Of a stretch of DNA of 64,000 bases, positions 15,062 to 23,076 are shown piece after piece; position 1 is the stretch's first letter, and each line of letters starts with the position of its first letter. The notes below the pieces were generated by a model. It saw only the letters and a list, made by a program, of their open reading frames with translations. It was not told the origin of the DNA and searched no databases. The DNA comes from Variovorax sp. Root318D1. GTDB taxonomy: Bacteria > Pseudomonadota > Gammaproteobacteria > Burkholderiales > Burkholderiaceae_C. The stretch lies in assembly GCF_001424835.1 (NCBI RefSeq), contig NZ_LMCQ01000012.1:125755-189754 (forward strand). The letters are read 5' to 3'. Both the position numbers and the translations under genes were made by a program.

Positions 15062-17149
15062 ATGGTCGATGCCCCGGTCCCCACAACAGCTGTTCTCCCC
15101 ACTCCCGCGTCCATGGTCCTGGGCGCGTGTCCGCACGACTGCCCCGATACCTGCGCCCTGGTCACGACAGTCCAGGACGGCGTGGCCGTGAAGCTCCAGG
15201 GCAATCCGGCCCATTCGCACACGGCTGGCGTTCTTTGCACCAAGGTCTCGCGATACATCGAGCGCAACGACCATGCCGATCGGCTCGTCCAGCCCCTGAA
15301 GCGGTCCGGGCCCAAGGGCAGCGGCCGCTTCGAACCCGTGAGCTGGGAGGCCGCGCTTGACGACATCGCCGCGCAACTTCGCGCATTGCAGACAAATCCA
15401 GACACAATTGTGCCTTATAGTTACGCTGGCACGATGGGTTTGGTCCAGGGCGAGTCGATGGACCGTCGTTTTTTCCACAAGTTGGGCGCTTCGCTGCTGG
15501 ACCGCACGATTTGCTCCATGGCGGGCGGCGAGGCCATGGTCCACACGCTGGGCGCCAAGGTCGGCATGCGGATCGAGTTTTTCGCCGAGGCGAAGCTGAT
15601 CCTGATCTGGGGCAGCAACTCCATTGCCAGCAATCTGCATTTCTGGCGCCATGCACAGGCCGCCAAGCGCGCGGGCGCGCGGCTGGTGTGCATCGATCCG
15701 CGCAAGACCGAAACGGCCGACAAGTGCGACGAGCACATCGCTCTGCTGCCCGGCACCGACGCCGCGCTGGCGCTGGCGCTGATGCACGAACTCATCGTGC
15801 ACGACTGGCTCGACCACGCCTACATTGCCGACCACACCCTGGGTTGGGAGCAGCTGCGCGAACGCGCACTGCAATGGCCGCCCGCGCGCGCCGCCGCCGT
15901 GTGCGGCGTGCCCGAGGCGCAGATCGTGGCGCTGGCAGAGGCCTACGGCACCACCAAACCGGCCGCGATCCGCTTGAACTACGGCATGCAGCGCGTGCGC
16001 GGCGGCGGCAACGCGGCCCGCGCCATTGCCTGCCTGCCCGCGCTGGCAGGGGCCTGGCGCCATCGTGCGGGCGGGATCCTCTTGAGCAGCTCGGGCCACT
16101 TCCCGGCCGACCGCGCCGCGCTGCAGCGGCCCGACCTCCTTGCGGGCCGAAAGCCGCGCACCGTGAACATGAGCACCATCGGCGATGCGCTGCTGGACGA
16201 CGCCAAGCCGGTGAAGGCCATCGTGGTCTACAACAGCAACCCGGTCGCGGTGGCGCCCGAGTCGGGCAAGGTGGTGGCGGGCTTCGCGCGCGAAGACCTC
16301 TTCACGGTGGTGCTGGAGCAGTTCCGCACCGACACCGCCGACTACGCCGACTACCTGCTGCCCGCCACCACCCAGCTGGAGCACTGGGACATTCACTGCA
16401 GCTACGGCCACACCGACGTGCTGCTGAACCGTCCCGCGGTCGCGCCGCGCGGCGAGGCGCGCAGCAACGCCTGGGTGTTTCGCGAATTGGCGCGCCGCAT
16501 GGGCTTCGACGAGCCCTGCTTCCTGGACGACGACGAGACGCTGTGCCGCAGCGCGTTTGCGCCCGGCGTGATCGACTACGAGCAACTGCAGGCGCAGGGT
16601 TTTGCCAGCCTGAAGCTGCCCGAAGCACCCTTTGCCGACGGCCACTTTCCCACCCCCTCGGGCCGCTGCGAATTCTTCAGCGAGCGGCTTCAGGCGCAAG
16701 GCATGGACGGACTGCCCGACCATGTGCCCAACTATGAAGCGGCAGGCAGCTCCGACGAGTTTCCGCTGGCCATGATCTCGCCGCCGGCACGCAACTTTCT
16801 CAATTCGACTTTCGTCAACGTGACCAGCCTGCGCGCCATCGAAGGCGAGCCGCTGCTCGAGATCCACGAGGCCGATGCGGCGGCGCGCGGCATCGAGAAC
16901 GGCGCCACCGTGCGCGTCTTCAACCGCCGGGGCGAGCACCGCTGCCGCGCCGAGGTCTCGCGCCGTGCGCGGCCGGGCGTGGTGCACGGCATGGGCATCT
17001 GGTGGCGCAAGCTCGGCATGGACGGCACCAACGTCAACCAGCTCACCAGCCAGCGCCTCACCGACATCGGCCGCGGCCCGACCTTCTACGACTGCCTGGT
17101 GCAGGTGGAGCGTCTCGCTCCTTCGCCCGCGGGGGGCGGGCAGGGGTGA
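15062..17149 (+). CDS. Molybdopterin-dependent oxidoreductase with N-terminal [4Fe-4S] site
   Basis: A 695-residue enzyme of the DMSO-reductase/formate-dehydrogenase alpha type. Cysteines C23, C27, C31 and C59 (ACPHDCPDTC, then GVLCTKV) form the N-terminal iron-sulfur site. Mo-bisMGD domain motifs include PYSYAGTMGLVQGESMDRRF, LIWGSNSIASNLHFW, CIDPRKTETADKCD and the C-terminal PPARNFLNSTFVNV. There is no Tat signal, so it is cytoplasmic. The substrate is unknown: it is shorter than formate dehydrogenases and no beta or gamma subunit is adjacent. The last residues, LAPSPAGGGQG, come from a GC-rich palindromic repeat. Its TGA overlaps the GTG of the aminopeptidase gene. The start could also be Met18. 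Confidence 0.82.
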   Translation: MVDAPVPTTAVLPTPASMVLGACPHDCPDTCALVTTVQDGVAVKLQGNPAHSHTAGVLCTKVSRYIERNDHADRLVQPLKRSGPKGSGRFEPVSWEAALDDIAAQLRALQTNPDTIVPYSYAGTMGLVQGESMDRRFFHKLGASLLDRTICSMAGGEAMVHTLGAKVGMRIEFFAEAKLILIWGSNSIASNLHFWRHAQAAKRAGARLVCIDPRKTETADKCDEHIALLPGTDAALALALMHELIVHDWLDHAYIADHTLGWEQLRERALQWPPARAAAVCGVPEAQIVALAEAYGTTKPAAIRLNYGMQRVRGGGNAARAIACLPALAGAWRHRAGGILLSSSGHFPADRAALQRPDLLAGRKPRTVNMSTIGDALLDDAKPVKAIVVYNSNPVAVAPESGKVVAGFAREDLFTVVLEQFRTDTADYADYLLPATTQLEHWDIHCSYGHTDVLLNRPAVAPRGEARSNAWVFRELARRMGFDEPCFLDDDETLCRSAFAPGVIDYEQLQAQGFASLKLPEAPFADGHFPTPSGRCEFFSERLQAQGMDGLPDHVPNYEAAGSSDEFPLAMISPPARNFLNSTFVNVTSLRAIEGEPLLEIHEADAAARGIENGATVRVFNRRGEHRCRAEVSRRARPGVVHGMGIWWRKLGMDGTNVNQLTSQRLTDIGRGPTFYDCLVQVERLAPSPAGGGQG
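17117..17149 (+). repeat. GC-rich palindromic repeat supplying a gene's 3' end
   Basis: The stretch CTTCGCCCGCGGGGGGCGGG followed by CAGGGGTGAG has the look of the dispersed SPxPxGEGxG-encoding repeats common at gene ends in Burkholderiales. It can fold on itself (CCCGC/GCGGG) and contributes the final residues and stop of the oxidoreductase, plus the GTG start of the next gene. It is judged by eye only. Confidence 0.4.
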
Positions 17150-18270
17150 GGGCAGCGCCGGCATTCACGGCAGCGGCCGCCCTGTTGCTGCTCGGCGGCT
17201 GCGCCGACCTGGGCTACTACTGGCAATCGGCCAGCGGCCACATCGGGATCATGCGGGCCGCCAAGCCGGTGCCCGACTGGCTCTCGGACCCGGCTGTTTC
17301 CGAGCCGCTCAAGGCCAAGCTCGAACTCACGCAGCGCATCCGGCGTTTTGCCGTGGCCGAGCTGGCGTTGCCCGACAACCCCAGCTACAAGTCGTACGCC
17401 GACCTGCGCCGACCCGCGGCGGTGTGGAATGTAGTGGCCGCGCCGCCGTACTCGCTCACGCTCAAGAACTGGTGCTTTCCGGTGGCGGGCTGCGTGGGCT
17501 ACCGCGGCTACTACGACGAGGCCGCGGCCAGGGCCGAAGCCGAGGCGCAGCGCGGCAAGGGCATGGAAACGGCCGTGTACCCGGTGCCCGCATATTCCAC
17601 CCTGGGCTGGATGAACTGGGCTGGCGGTGATCCGCTGCTTTCCACTTTCATCGGCTATCCCGAAGGCGAGCTGGCGCGCATCGTGTTTCACGAGCTCGCG
17701 CACCAGGTGCTCTACGTGCCCGGCGACACGGTCTTCAACGAATCGTATGCCACCGCGGTGGAGCGCATTGGCGGTGCGTTGTGGCTGCAGCGCGAAGCCA
17801 GCGACGAGGCGCGCAGCGAGTACGCGCGCTTCGACGGACAGCGCCGGCAGTTTCGCGTCCTGGCGCTGGACACGCGCCGTGCGCTGAACCGGGCCTACGA
17901 ATCGAAGGAGGCCAAGGCGGGCGATTGGGCGGCGGTCGACGCCATGAAGAAAGCGGCCATGGACGATTTCCGCGAACGCTACGCAAGGCTTCGCGCAGAA
18001 TGGCAGGGCCCGCGTCAAGGCGCCTACGATGGCTGGGTTGCCCGCGCGAACAATGCCGCCTTTGGAGCCCAGGCTGCCTACGACGACCTGGTGCCCGCTT
18101 TCGAGGCGCTGTTCGAACGAGAGAACCGCAACTGGACACGCTTCTACAAGGAGGTCCGCCGCATCGCCGCATTGCCGACGACCGAAGAGCGGCGGAACGC
18201 ATTGCAAACGGCCACCGGAATCCAGCAGACGAATTCCAGCCACAACAAAAACGGAGATCACGGTGCCTGA
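17146..18270 (+). CDS. Zinc aminopeptidase-family lipoprotein (PF10023-like)
   Basis: A 374-residue exported protein starting with GTG, which overlaps the upstream TGA. Its N-terminus RAAPAFTAAAALLLLGGC is a lipoprotein signal with Cys19 lipidated. The zinc motif is VFHELAHQVLY (H182-E183-H186), followed by FNESYATAVE, where the Glu is the likely third ligand; this arrangement is typical of the putative aminopeptidase family formerly DUF2265. The C-terminal half is charged and helical. It probably acts at the periplasmic face of a membrane. The gene overlaps both neighbours, the molybdopterin oxidoreductase before and the PHA-system gene after, so the three form one transcript, although no common function is evident. 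Confidence 0.82.
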   Translation: MRAAPAFTAAAALLLLGGCADLGYYWQSASGHIGIMRAAKPVPDWLSDPAVSEPLKAKLELTQRIRRFAVAELALPDNPSYKSYADLRRPAAVWNVVAAPPYSLTLKNWCFPVAGCVGYRGYYDEAAARAEAEAQRGKGMETAVYPVPAYSTLGWMNWAGGDPLLSTFIGYPEGELARIVFHELAHQVLYVPGDTVFNESYATAVERIGGALWLQREASDEARSEYARFDGQRRQFRVLALDTRRALNRAYESKEAKAGDWAAVDAMKKAAMDDFRERYARLRAEWQGPRQGAYDGWVARANNAAFGAQAAYDDLVPAFEALFERENRNWTRFYKEVRRIAALPTTEERRNALQTATGIQQTNSSHNKNGDHGA

Positions 18271-18577
18271 CATCCTTATCGAACGAAAGCACGCGCTGGG
18301 CATTGCCAGCGCCCGCGAGGTCGCACGCCAGTGGATCCAGCAGGTGGAGCAGGACTACGGCCTGGAATGCTCCTACACGGAGGGCAAGGACCGCGACCTT
18401 GCGCAGTTCAGCCGCGCGGGCATCGACGGCACGGTCGAGGTCACGGCCCACACCTTCAAGCTGGAGGCCACGCTGGGTTTCCTGTTCGCCAGCTTCAGCC
18501 AGCAGATCGAGCAGAAGATCTCGCGCAACCTCGATGCGCTGCTCGAAGCTCCCAAAGGCGGCACCCGCTTCGCCTGA
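18263..18577 (+). CDS. PHA-system / PHA granule region family protein
   Basis: A small protein of 104 residues from a GTG start preceded by GGAG at 18252-18255. It begins PDILIERKHALG and contains LECSYTEGKDRDLAQFSRAG, with AHTFKLEATLGFLFASFSQQIEQKI toward the end. This resembles the short polyhydroxyalkanoic-acid system proteins (PHA_gran_rgn, PF09650), whose role is not established. It overlaps the end of the aminopeptidase gene by 8 nt. Its occurrence a few kilobases from a phasin gene agrees with the family call, but these are separate transcripts. Confidence 0.7.
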   Translation: MPDILIERKHALGIASAREVARQWIQQVEQDYGLECSYTEGKDRDLAQFSRAGIDGTVEVTAHTFKLEATLGFLFASFSQQIEQKISRNLDALLEAPKGGTRFA

Positions 18578-18627
18578 GCGCTTTGACCGAGCGATGGTGA
18601 AGCCGCCGTGCGGCACACTCTCGCGCC

Positions 18628-19875
18628 ATGACAAACGCCTCTTCTTCTCCTGCCGCTCCGGCCGCGGCAGGACCACTGGCCGGCCTCAAGGTTGTCGAGC
18701 TCGGGCAACTGATCGCCGGCCCTTTTGCGGCGCGCACGCTGGCCGATTTCGGCGCCGAGGTGGTCAAGATCGAGCCGCCCGGCGCGGGCGATCCGCTGCG
18801 CACCTGGCGGCTGCTGAAGGACGGCACCTCGGTCTGGTGGCAGGTGCAGTCGCGCAACAAGCGTTCGCTCGCGCTCGACCTGCGCCAGCCCGAAGCGCAG
18901 GCCATCGTGCGGCAGCTGGCCGCCGAGGCCGACGTGCTGATCGAGAACTTCCGCCCTGGCGCAATGGAAGGCTGGGGCCTCGGTCCTGACGAACTGCTGG
19001 CCGCCAACCCCGCGCTCGTGATGCTGCGCATCAGCGGCTACGGCCAGACCGGTCCCTACCGCGACCGTCCAGGCTTCGGCGTGGTCGCCGAGGCCATGGG
19101 CGGACTGCGCCACCTCACGGGCGAGCCCGGCCGCGTGCCGGTGCGCGTGGGCGTGTCCATCGGCGACACGCTGGCGTCGCTGCATGGCGTGATCGGCGTG
19201 CTGATGGCCATGCAGCACCGCCATGCCACGGTGAGCGCCGAATATCCGAAAGGCCGCGGGCAAGTCGTGGACGTGGCGCTCTACGAGGCCGTCTTCAACT
19301 GCATGGAAAGCCTGCTACCGGAGCACAGCGCGTTTGGCGTGGTGCGCGAGGCGGCCGGCAGCGCGCTGCCCGGCATCGCGCCGACCAATGCCTACCGCTG
19401 CGCGGACGGCGGCTATGCCATCGTGGCGGGCAATGGCGACAGCATTTTTCGCCGGCTCATGGCTTGCATCGGCCGGCCCGACCTCGCGGCCGATCCTGCG
19501 CTGGCCGGCAACGCGGGCAGGGTGGCGCAGGTGGAAATGCTCGATGCCGCCATCGGCGACTGGACCGCGCAGCGCACGGTGGACGAGGTGCTGGCTGCGC
19601 TCGACGCAGCCCAGGTGCCGGCCGGCCGCATCTACACCATCGCCGACATTGCGGCCGATCCGCACTACGCCGCGCGGGGCATGCTGCAGCAGGTGCGCAT
19701 GTCCGACGGCAGCGCGCTGGCGGTGCCCGGCTTCGTGCCCAAGCTGTCGCTCACGCCGGCCAGCCACCGGCACAACGCGCCCGCGCTGGGCGCGGACACC
19801 GATGCCGTCTTGAAAGAGATCGGCCTCAGCGCCGAGCAGATCGCCGCGCTGCATGCGCGCGGCATCGTCGGCTGA
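18628..19875 (+). CDS. CaiB/BaiF family (class III) CoA transferase
   Basis: A 415-residue class III CoA transferase, which moves CoA between carboxylic acids. The N-terminal block LAGLKVVELGQLIAGPFAAR and the following LADFGAEVVKIEPP are diagnostic. The segment YGQTGPYRDRPGFGVVAEAM contains the Asp (in YRDRPG) that forms the acyl-enzyme intermediate in this family. Length is normal (about 400). It has its own short 5' gap of 50 nt after the PHA-system gene and may be co-transcribed with it. The acid substrate is unknown; succinyl-CoA:dicarboxylate transferases and formyl- or carnitine-CoA transferases share this fold. Confidence 0.85.
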   Translation: MTNASSSPAAPAAAGPLAGLKVVELGQLIAGPFAARTLADFGAEVVKIEPPGAGDPLRTWRLLKDGTSVWWQVQSRNKRSLALDLRQPEAQAIVRQLAAEADVLIENFRPGAMEGWGLGPDELLAANPALVMLRISGYGQTGPYRDRPGFGVVAEAMGGLRHLTGEPGRVPVRVGVSIGDTLASLHGVIGVLMAMQHRHATVSAEYPKGRGQVVDVALYEAVFNCMESLLPEHSAFGVVREAAGSALPGIAPTNAYRCADGGYAIVAGNGDSIFRRLMACIGRPDLAADPALAGNAGRVAQVEMLDAAIGDWTAQRTVDEVLAALDAAQVPAGRIYTIADIAADPHYAARGMLQQVRMSDGSALAVPGFVPKLSLTPASHRHNAPALGADTDAVLKEIGLSAEQIAALHARGIVG

Positions 19876-19893
19876 GTGACAGGATGGGAGGGG

Positions 19894-20151
19894 TCAGCTC
19901 CGAAGAGATTCGATCAGGTCGATGTACTTCTGCTTGGCCTCGTCGGCGCCGAGGCCCTTTTGCGCGGTCCAGGCGTCCCACTTGGCGCGCGCGACGATGT
20001 CGCTGAAGCTGGGCTTCTTGGCGGTGTTGTCGCCTTCGGTGGCCTGCTTGAAGAGGCCGTAGATCTTGAGGAGCGTGGGATTGTCGGGGCGCTCCGCCAG
20101 AAGCTTGGAGTTGGCCTGGGCGGCTTCGAATTGGGCGTTGAGGTCGGACAT
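19894..20151 (-). CDS. Acyl-CoA-binding protein
   Basis: An 85-residue ACBP, the standard length for this four-helix bundle. Conserved parts are the opening DLNAQFEAAQANSKLLAERP, then LLKIYGLFKQATEGDN and SFSDIVARAKWDAWTAQKGL. It binds medium- and long-chain acyl-CoA esters in the cytosol and buffers or delivers them. The start was placed at MSDLNAQFE because upstream in-frame sequence is not conserved-looking. It is convergent with the CoA transferase, 18 nt from its end. The region between here and 23 kb is rich in acyl-CoA and PHA functions. Confidence 0.9.
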   Translation of the reverse strand: MSDLNAQFEAAQANSKLLAERPDNPTLLKIYGLFKQATEGDNTAKKPSFSDIVARAKWDAWTAQKGLGADEAKQKYIDLIESLRS

Positions 20152-20244
20152 GGCGGTCAAAGAAAGAATTGAAAAGCGAACGGTACGCATCTTAAAGTGC
20201 GCGGTACCCGGCAGTACCGATCGCGCCCCCTCGAAGGCCGAGCC

Positions 20245-21081
20245 TCAGTCCGACAACCCCGCCCGCGCCAGCTCCACGTCGAGCCGTTCCTTCGCATCCG
20301 CGGGCTGCAGTGCCGCAGCTTGCTCGTACAGCAGCGTGGCTTCGCGCAGGTACGCGTCGCCGTGCAGCATGAGCAGCGCGCGGCCGTATTCCATCAGGGC
20401 GCCGGGCGAATGGGGATGCAGCTCGATCCCGCGCTCGAACAGCTCGATCGACATCTCGGCGCGCACGCCGTATGTCATGCGGCCGACCAGTGCGCCCACC
20501 TTGTCGATCACCTCGGCATGGAAGGCGGCCAGCGCAATGTGCGCGTCGGCATGGTCCGGCTGCAGTTCGATCACCCGTTCGAGTGCGCCCTTGAGTTTGC
20601 TGCCGAGGCCCTGCGCCAGCGCGCGCGCCACGCTGATGCCCTGGCTGTAGCGGCCGAGCGCGTAGGCCTGCCAGTAGAGCGCATGGCAGTTGTCGGGCTC
20701 GGCGGCGGCTTGGTCGGCGGCCCGTTCGATGACTTGGCGAAACATCGAAAGCCGGACCGCTTCGCGCGGCTCGAGGTAGTTGGCATAGATGGCCGTGGAC
20801 TGGTTGGCCAGCACCAGGCCCTCCGAGCCATGCCTCAGGCCCAGGGTGGCGGCACGCTCGAACTCGCCGCTGTGGTACAGCGCCCAGCCATCCGCCAGCG
20901 GGTGTCCCTCGGCCGGCGGCGGCAAGGCGTGGCCGGCGTGCAGCCGCGGCCAATCAAGAAGCAGGCTCTGCGCGTCGAAGCGCGGCACGTCGAAATAGGG
21001 CAGCGGCGTCCAAGGGTCTGCTGTCGCGGCAACCGGGCTGGCGGACAACAGCGAGAGCGGCTTGAAGTCTGAATGGGACAT
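20245..21081 (-). CDS. Tetratricopeptide-repeat protein
   Basis: A 278-residue soluble protein built of TPR-like helical repeats. Recognisable repeat phrases are ADGWALYHSGEFERAATLGL, ALYWQAYALGRYSQGISVAR and IELFERGIELHPHSPGALME, then ALLMLHGDAYLREATLLYEQ, with small residues at canonical spacing. No signal peptide is visible. TPRs usually mediate protein-protein contact, and no enzymatic motif is present. The gene lies 3 nt downstream of the TetR regulator on the same strand, so the two are very likely an operon. Its partner is unknown. Confidence 0.7.
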   Translation of the reverse strand: MSHSDFKPLSLLSASPVAATADPWTPLPYFDVPRFDAQSLLLDWPRLHAGHALPPPAEGHPLADGWALYHSGEFERAATLGLRHGSEGLVLANQSTAIYANYLEPREAVRLSMFRQVIERAADQAAAEPDNCHALYWQAYALGRYSQGISVARALAQGLGSKLKGALERVIELQPDHADAHIALAAFHAEVIDKVGALVGRMTYGVRAEMSIELFERGIELHPHSPGALMEYGRALLMLHGDAYLREATLLYEQAAALQPADAKERLDVELARAGLSD

Positions 21082-21084
21082 GGT

Positions 21085-21798
21085 CTAGGACTGGGCTGCC
21101 AAGTCGACTGGGGCGGCCGGAGGCGGCGGCGCGCTGTTTGAATCATCGCCGCTGTAGGCATGGCTCAGTGTCAGCAAATGCCGCCGCTGTTCGTGGCCCA
21201 GATAGGGCGCGAGCAGGTGCAGCGTGTGCTGGCCGCCGCGCATCAGGGCCCCTTGGGCATGGGCCGGCTCCAGCGCCTCGCGCGGGTTGCGCACGTATTC
21301 GTAGCTGAGCCAATAGGTCAGCACCACCACCATGCTCTGGGCGAGCGTGTCGACTTCGTGGGCGTCGATTTCCAGGTGTCCGGCCCGGCTCAGCCCCGCG
21401 ATGAGTACGCGGATGGCACGGGCCTTGTTCTTGAGCACGAGCTGGAACTGGGTTTCGAGATGCCGGTTCTTGCTCAGCAGATCGTTCAGGTCGCGGTACA
21501 GAAAGCGGTAGCGCCAGATCAGCTCGAACAGGCTGTGCATGAAGAACCAGGCGTCTTCCACATCGTGCACGCCTTCGCTGGCATGCAGGAGCTCGTTGAG
21601 CTCGGCCTCGTAGCCTTCGTAGAGCTTGTTGATCAGCTCTTCCTTGGCGGGGTAGTGGTAGTAGAGATTGCCGGGACTGATGTTGAGCTCGCCCGCCACG
21701 AGCGTGGTGGAAACATTCGGCTCGCCGAAGCGGTTGAACAGCTCCAGCGCGGCTTCGAGAATGCGTTGCGCTGTGCGGCGTGGCGCCTTCTTGGCCAT
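21085..21798 (-). CDS. TetR-family transcriptional regulator
   Basis: A regulator of 237 residues with an N-terminal helix-turn-helix: ILEAALELFNRFGEPNVSTT, then LVAGELNISPGNLYYHYPAK and EELINKLYEGYEAELN. The C-terminal ligand domain (FMHSLFELIWRYRFLYRDLN and beyond) is helical. It resembles the TetR-like proteins found beside phasin and PHA genes in Burkholderiales. It sits 124 nt downstream of the phasin gene on the same strand and 3 nt upstream of the TPR gene. A perfect 6-bp inverted repeat lies 5-27 nt before its start, a candidate autoregulation site. The effector is unknown; an acyl-CoA would fit the context. Confidence 0.82.
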   Translation of the reverse strand: MAKKAPRRTAQRILEAALELFNRFGEPNVSTTLVAGELNISPGNLYYHYPAKEELINKLYEGYEAELNELLHASEGVHDVEDAWFFMHSLFELIWRYRFLYRDLNDLLSKNRHLETQFQLVLKNKARAIRVLIAGLSRAGHLEIDAHEVDTLAQSMVVVLTYWLSYEYVRNPREALEPAHAQGALMRGGQHTLHLLAPYLGHEQRRHLLTLSHAYSGDDSNSAPPPPAAPVDLAAQS

Positions 21799-21802
21799 GT
21801 CA

Positions 21803-21825
21803 GTCCCCGTTTGTCTTTTGGGGAC
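21803..21825 (-). promoter_or_regulatory. Inverted repeat before the TetR gene (candidate operator)
   Basis: GTCCCC and GGGGAC are separated by 11 nt, centred about 16 nt upstream of the TetR start. A -10-like TAGAGT on the minus strand lies just beyond it. The position suits autorepression; no binding evidence is available from sequence. Confidence 0.4.
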
Positions 21826-21870
21826 ACTCTAGCGTATGTGCACTGCACCACAAACCGGGCAGGGCCATGT

Positions 21871-21904
21871 TTTTGCGACGGCACCGTGGTGCGCCATCGC
21901 AAAA
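21871..21904 (-). other. Hairpin between phasin and TetR genes
   Basis: Read on the minus strand, UUUUGCGAUGGCGC pairs with GUGCCGUCGCAAAA over 14 bp with two G-U pairs around a 6-nt loop. It begins 18 nt after the phasin stop. The T-run is on the 5' side, so it is not a classical intrinsic terminator for this strand. It may protect the phasin mRNA 3' end or limit read-through into the TetR gene. Confidence 0.45.
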
Positions 21905-21922
21905 GGATGATCGGAGTGGCGC

Positions 21923-22429
21923 TCAGCCGGCCTTGGTGCTGCGCCGAACGGTCTTCTTGGCGGCCGTCGCCGCGGGTGCCGCGCTGCGGCCAGCCGTCTT
22001 GCGGCTCGCGGCGCGGGCCGGAGCGGCGCTCGCCTTGCCCTGCATGCGCTGCAGTTCGGCCTCGAGTGCCGCCACGCGCGCCTGCAGCGCGGCATGGTCT
22101 GCGGCCGAAGGCATCCCGAGCTTCTCGAGGGCGCGCGCCACGCGCTCTTCGAAGATGTTCTCGAGCTTGCCCCACTGGCCCGCTGCCTTGGTGCCGAATT
22201 CGCTGGCAAAGCCTGCCATGCGCGTTTGCGCCTGGGTCAGCGTTTCTTCGGCGGCTGCCTGGGTCTTTTTCTGCATGCCGGCGCCGTCTTTCACCAGTGC
22301 CTCGAAAGCCTTGCTGCCTTCTTGCTGCATCTTGGCGAAGGCGCCGAGCCCCGCCAGCCAGATCTGCTGCGCGGAATCCTTGATACGGTCGGAGCCCTTG
22401 TTGCCGTGATCGTCGTCCTGGGTAGCCAT
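21923..22429 (-). CDS. Phasin / PHA granule-associated protein with basic tail
   Basis: A 168-residue protein of the PhaI/PhaF group. The N-terminal 110 residues are amphipathic helix with the family look (QQIWLAGLGAFAKMQQEGSK, then FEALVKDGAGMQKKTQAAAE). A short coiled coil follows (DHAALQARVAALEAELQRMQ). The last 40 residues are Ala/Lys/Arg-rich, with pairs such as RKTAGRSAAPAATAAKKTVR, like the histone-H1-like tail of PhaF that binds DNA. Phasins coat PHA granules in the cytoplasm. It is followed by the hairpin at 21871-21904 and the TetR gene. Confidence 0.85.
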   Translation of the reverse strand: MATQDDDHGNKGSDRIKDSAQQIWLAGLGAFAKMQQEGSKAFEALVKDGAGMQKKTQAAAEETLTQAQTRMAGFASEFGTKAAGQWGKLENIFEERVARALEKLGMPSAADHAALQARVAALEAELQRMQGKASAAPARAASRKTAGRSAAPAATAAKKTVRRSTKAG

Positions 22430-22533
22430 GCGGATGTTCCTGTGAAAACTATCGGGCTACTTTAGCGGCTCAGCGCCCTTCCCGTTAGAGCTTCATGTCT
22501 ACGAATGGAACCCCCGTGGGGGGCGGCACGCCC

Positions 22534-22980
22534 CTAGACCTTGCCGGCAGCCCGGCTCGCTTCCAGGTGGGTCTTGGCCCGCTCGGCCAGCGCCATTTCA
22601 CCTGGCGTGCCGGGCACGAAGGGCTGCACCGGCAGCGGCCGGCCGTGCGAATCGACCGAGACGAAGACGATCAGGCATTCAGTCGTCTTGTCCATGGTGC
22701 CGCCCTTCATGTCGCCGCTGCGCACCTCGACCGAGATGTTCATGCTGGTGGTGCCGGTATAGGCCAGCCGGGCCTCGACCTCGACCAGGTCGCCGATCAT
22801 GATCGGGTGGTGAAAGCGGATGCTGCCGATGAAGGCCGTCACGCAATACCGCTTGGCCCAGCTGGTGGCGCAGGCGTAGCCGGCTTCGTCGATCCATTTC
22901 ATGACGGTGCCGCCATGGACCTTGCCGCCGAAGTTGACGGTGCTGGGCTCGGCCAGAAAACGAAGGGTGATGGAAGACAT
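22534..22980 (-). CDS. Acyl-CoA thioesterase, hotdog fold (YciA/BACH type)
   Basis: A 148-residue single-hotdog thioesterase that hydrolyses acyl-CoA to free acid and CoA. The motif NFGGKVHGGTVMKWIDEAGY holds the conserved Gly-rich turn and catalytic Asp. It is followed by SIRFHHPIMIGDLVEVEARL, GTTSMNISVEVRSGD and a C-terminal LIVFVSVD strand, as in YciA and acyl-CoA hydrolase families. The start at MSSITLRF is the usual family N-terminus; upstream in-frame sequence is unlike protein. It is a single gene on the minus strand between the phasin and the LysR regulator. Confidence 0.88.
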   Translation of the reverse strand: MSSITLRFLAEPSTVNFGGKVHGGTVMKWIDEAGYACATSWAKRYCVTAFIGSIRFHHPIMIGDLVEVEARLAYTGTTSMNISVEVRSGDMKGGTMDKTTECLIVFVSVDSHGRPLPVQPFVPGTPGEMALAERAKTHLEASRAAGKV

Positions 22981-23076
22981 GCGCCGCCTTTTTTCGTGGG
23001 CTGATGGGTGAGAACCCCAATTATGCGAGCGACCGGCCCCGGGGCGGCGCGCCGCCGGTCGCCACGGCACGCACGT

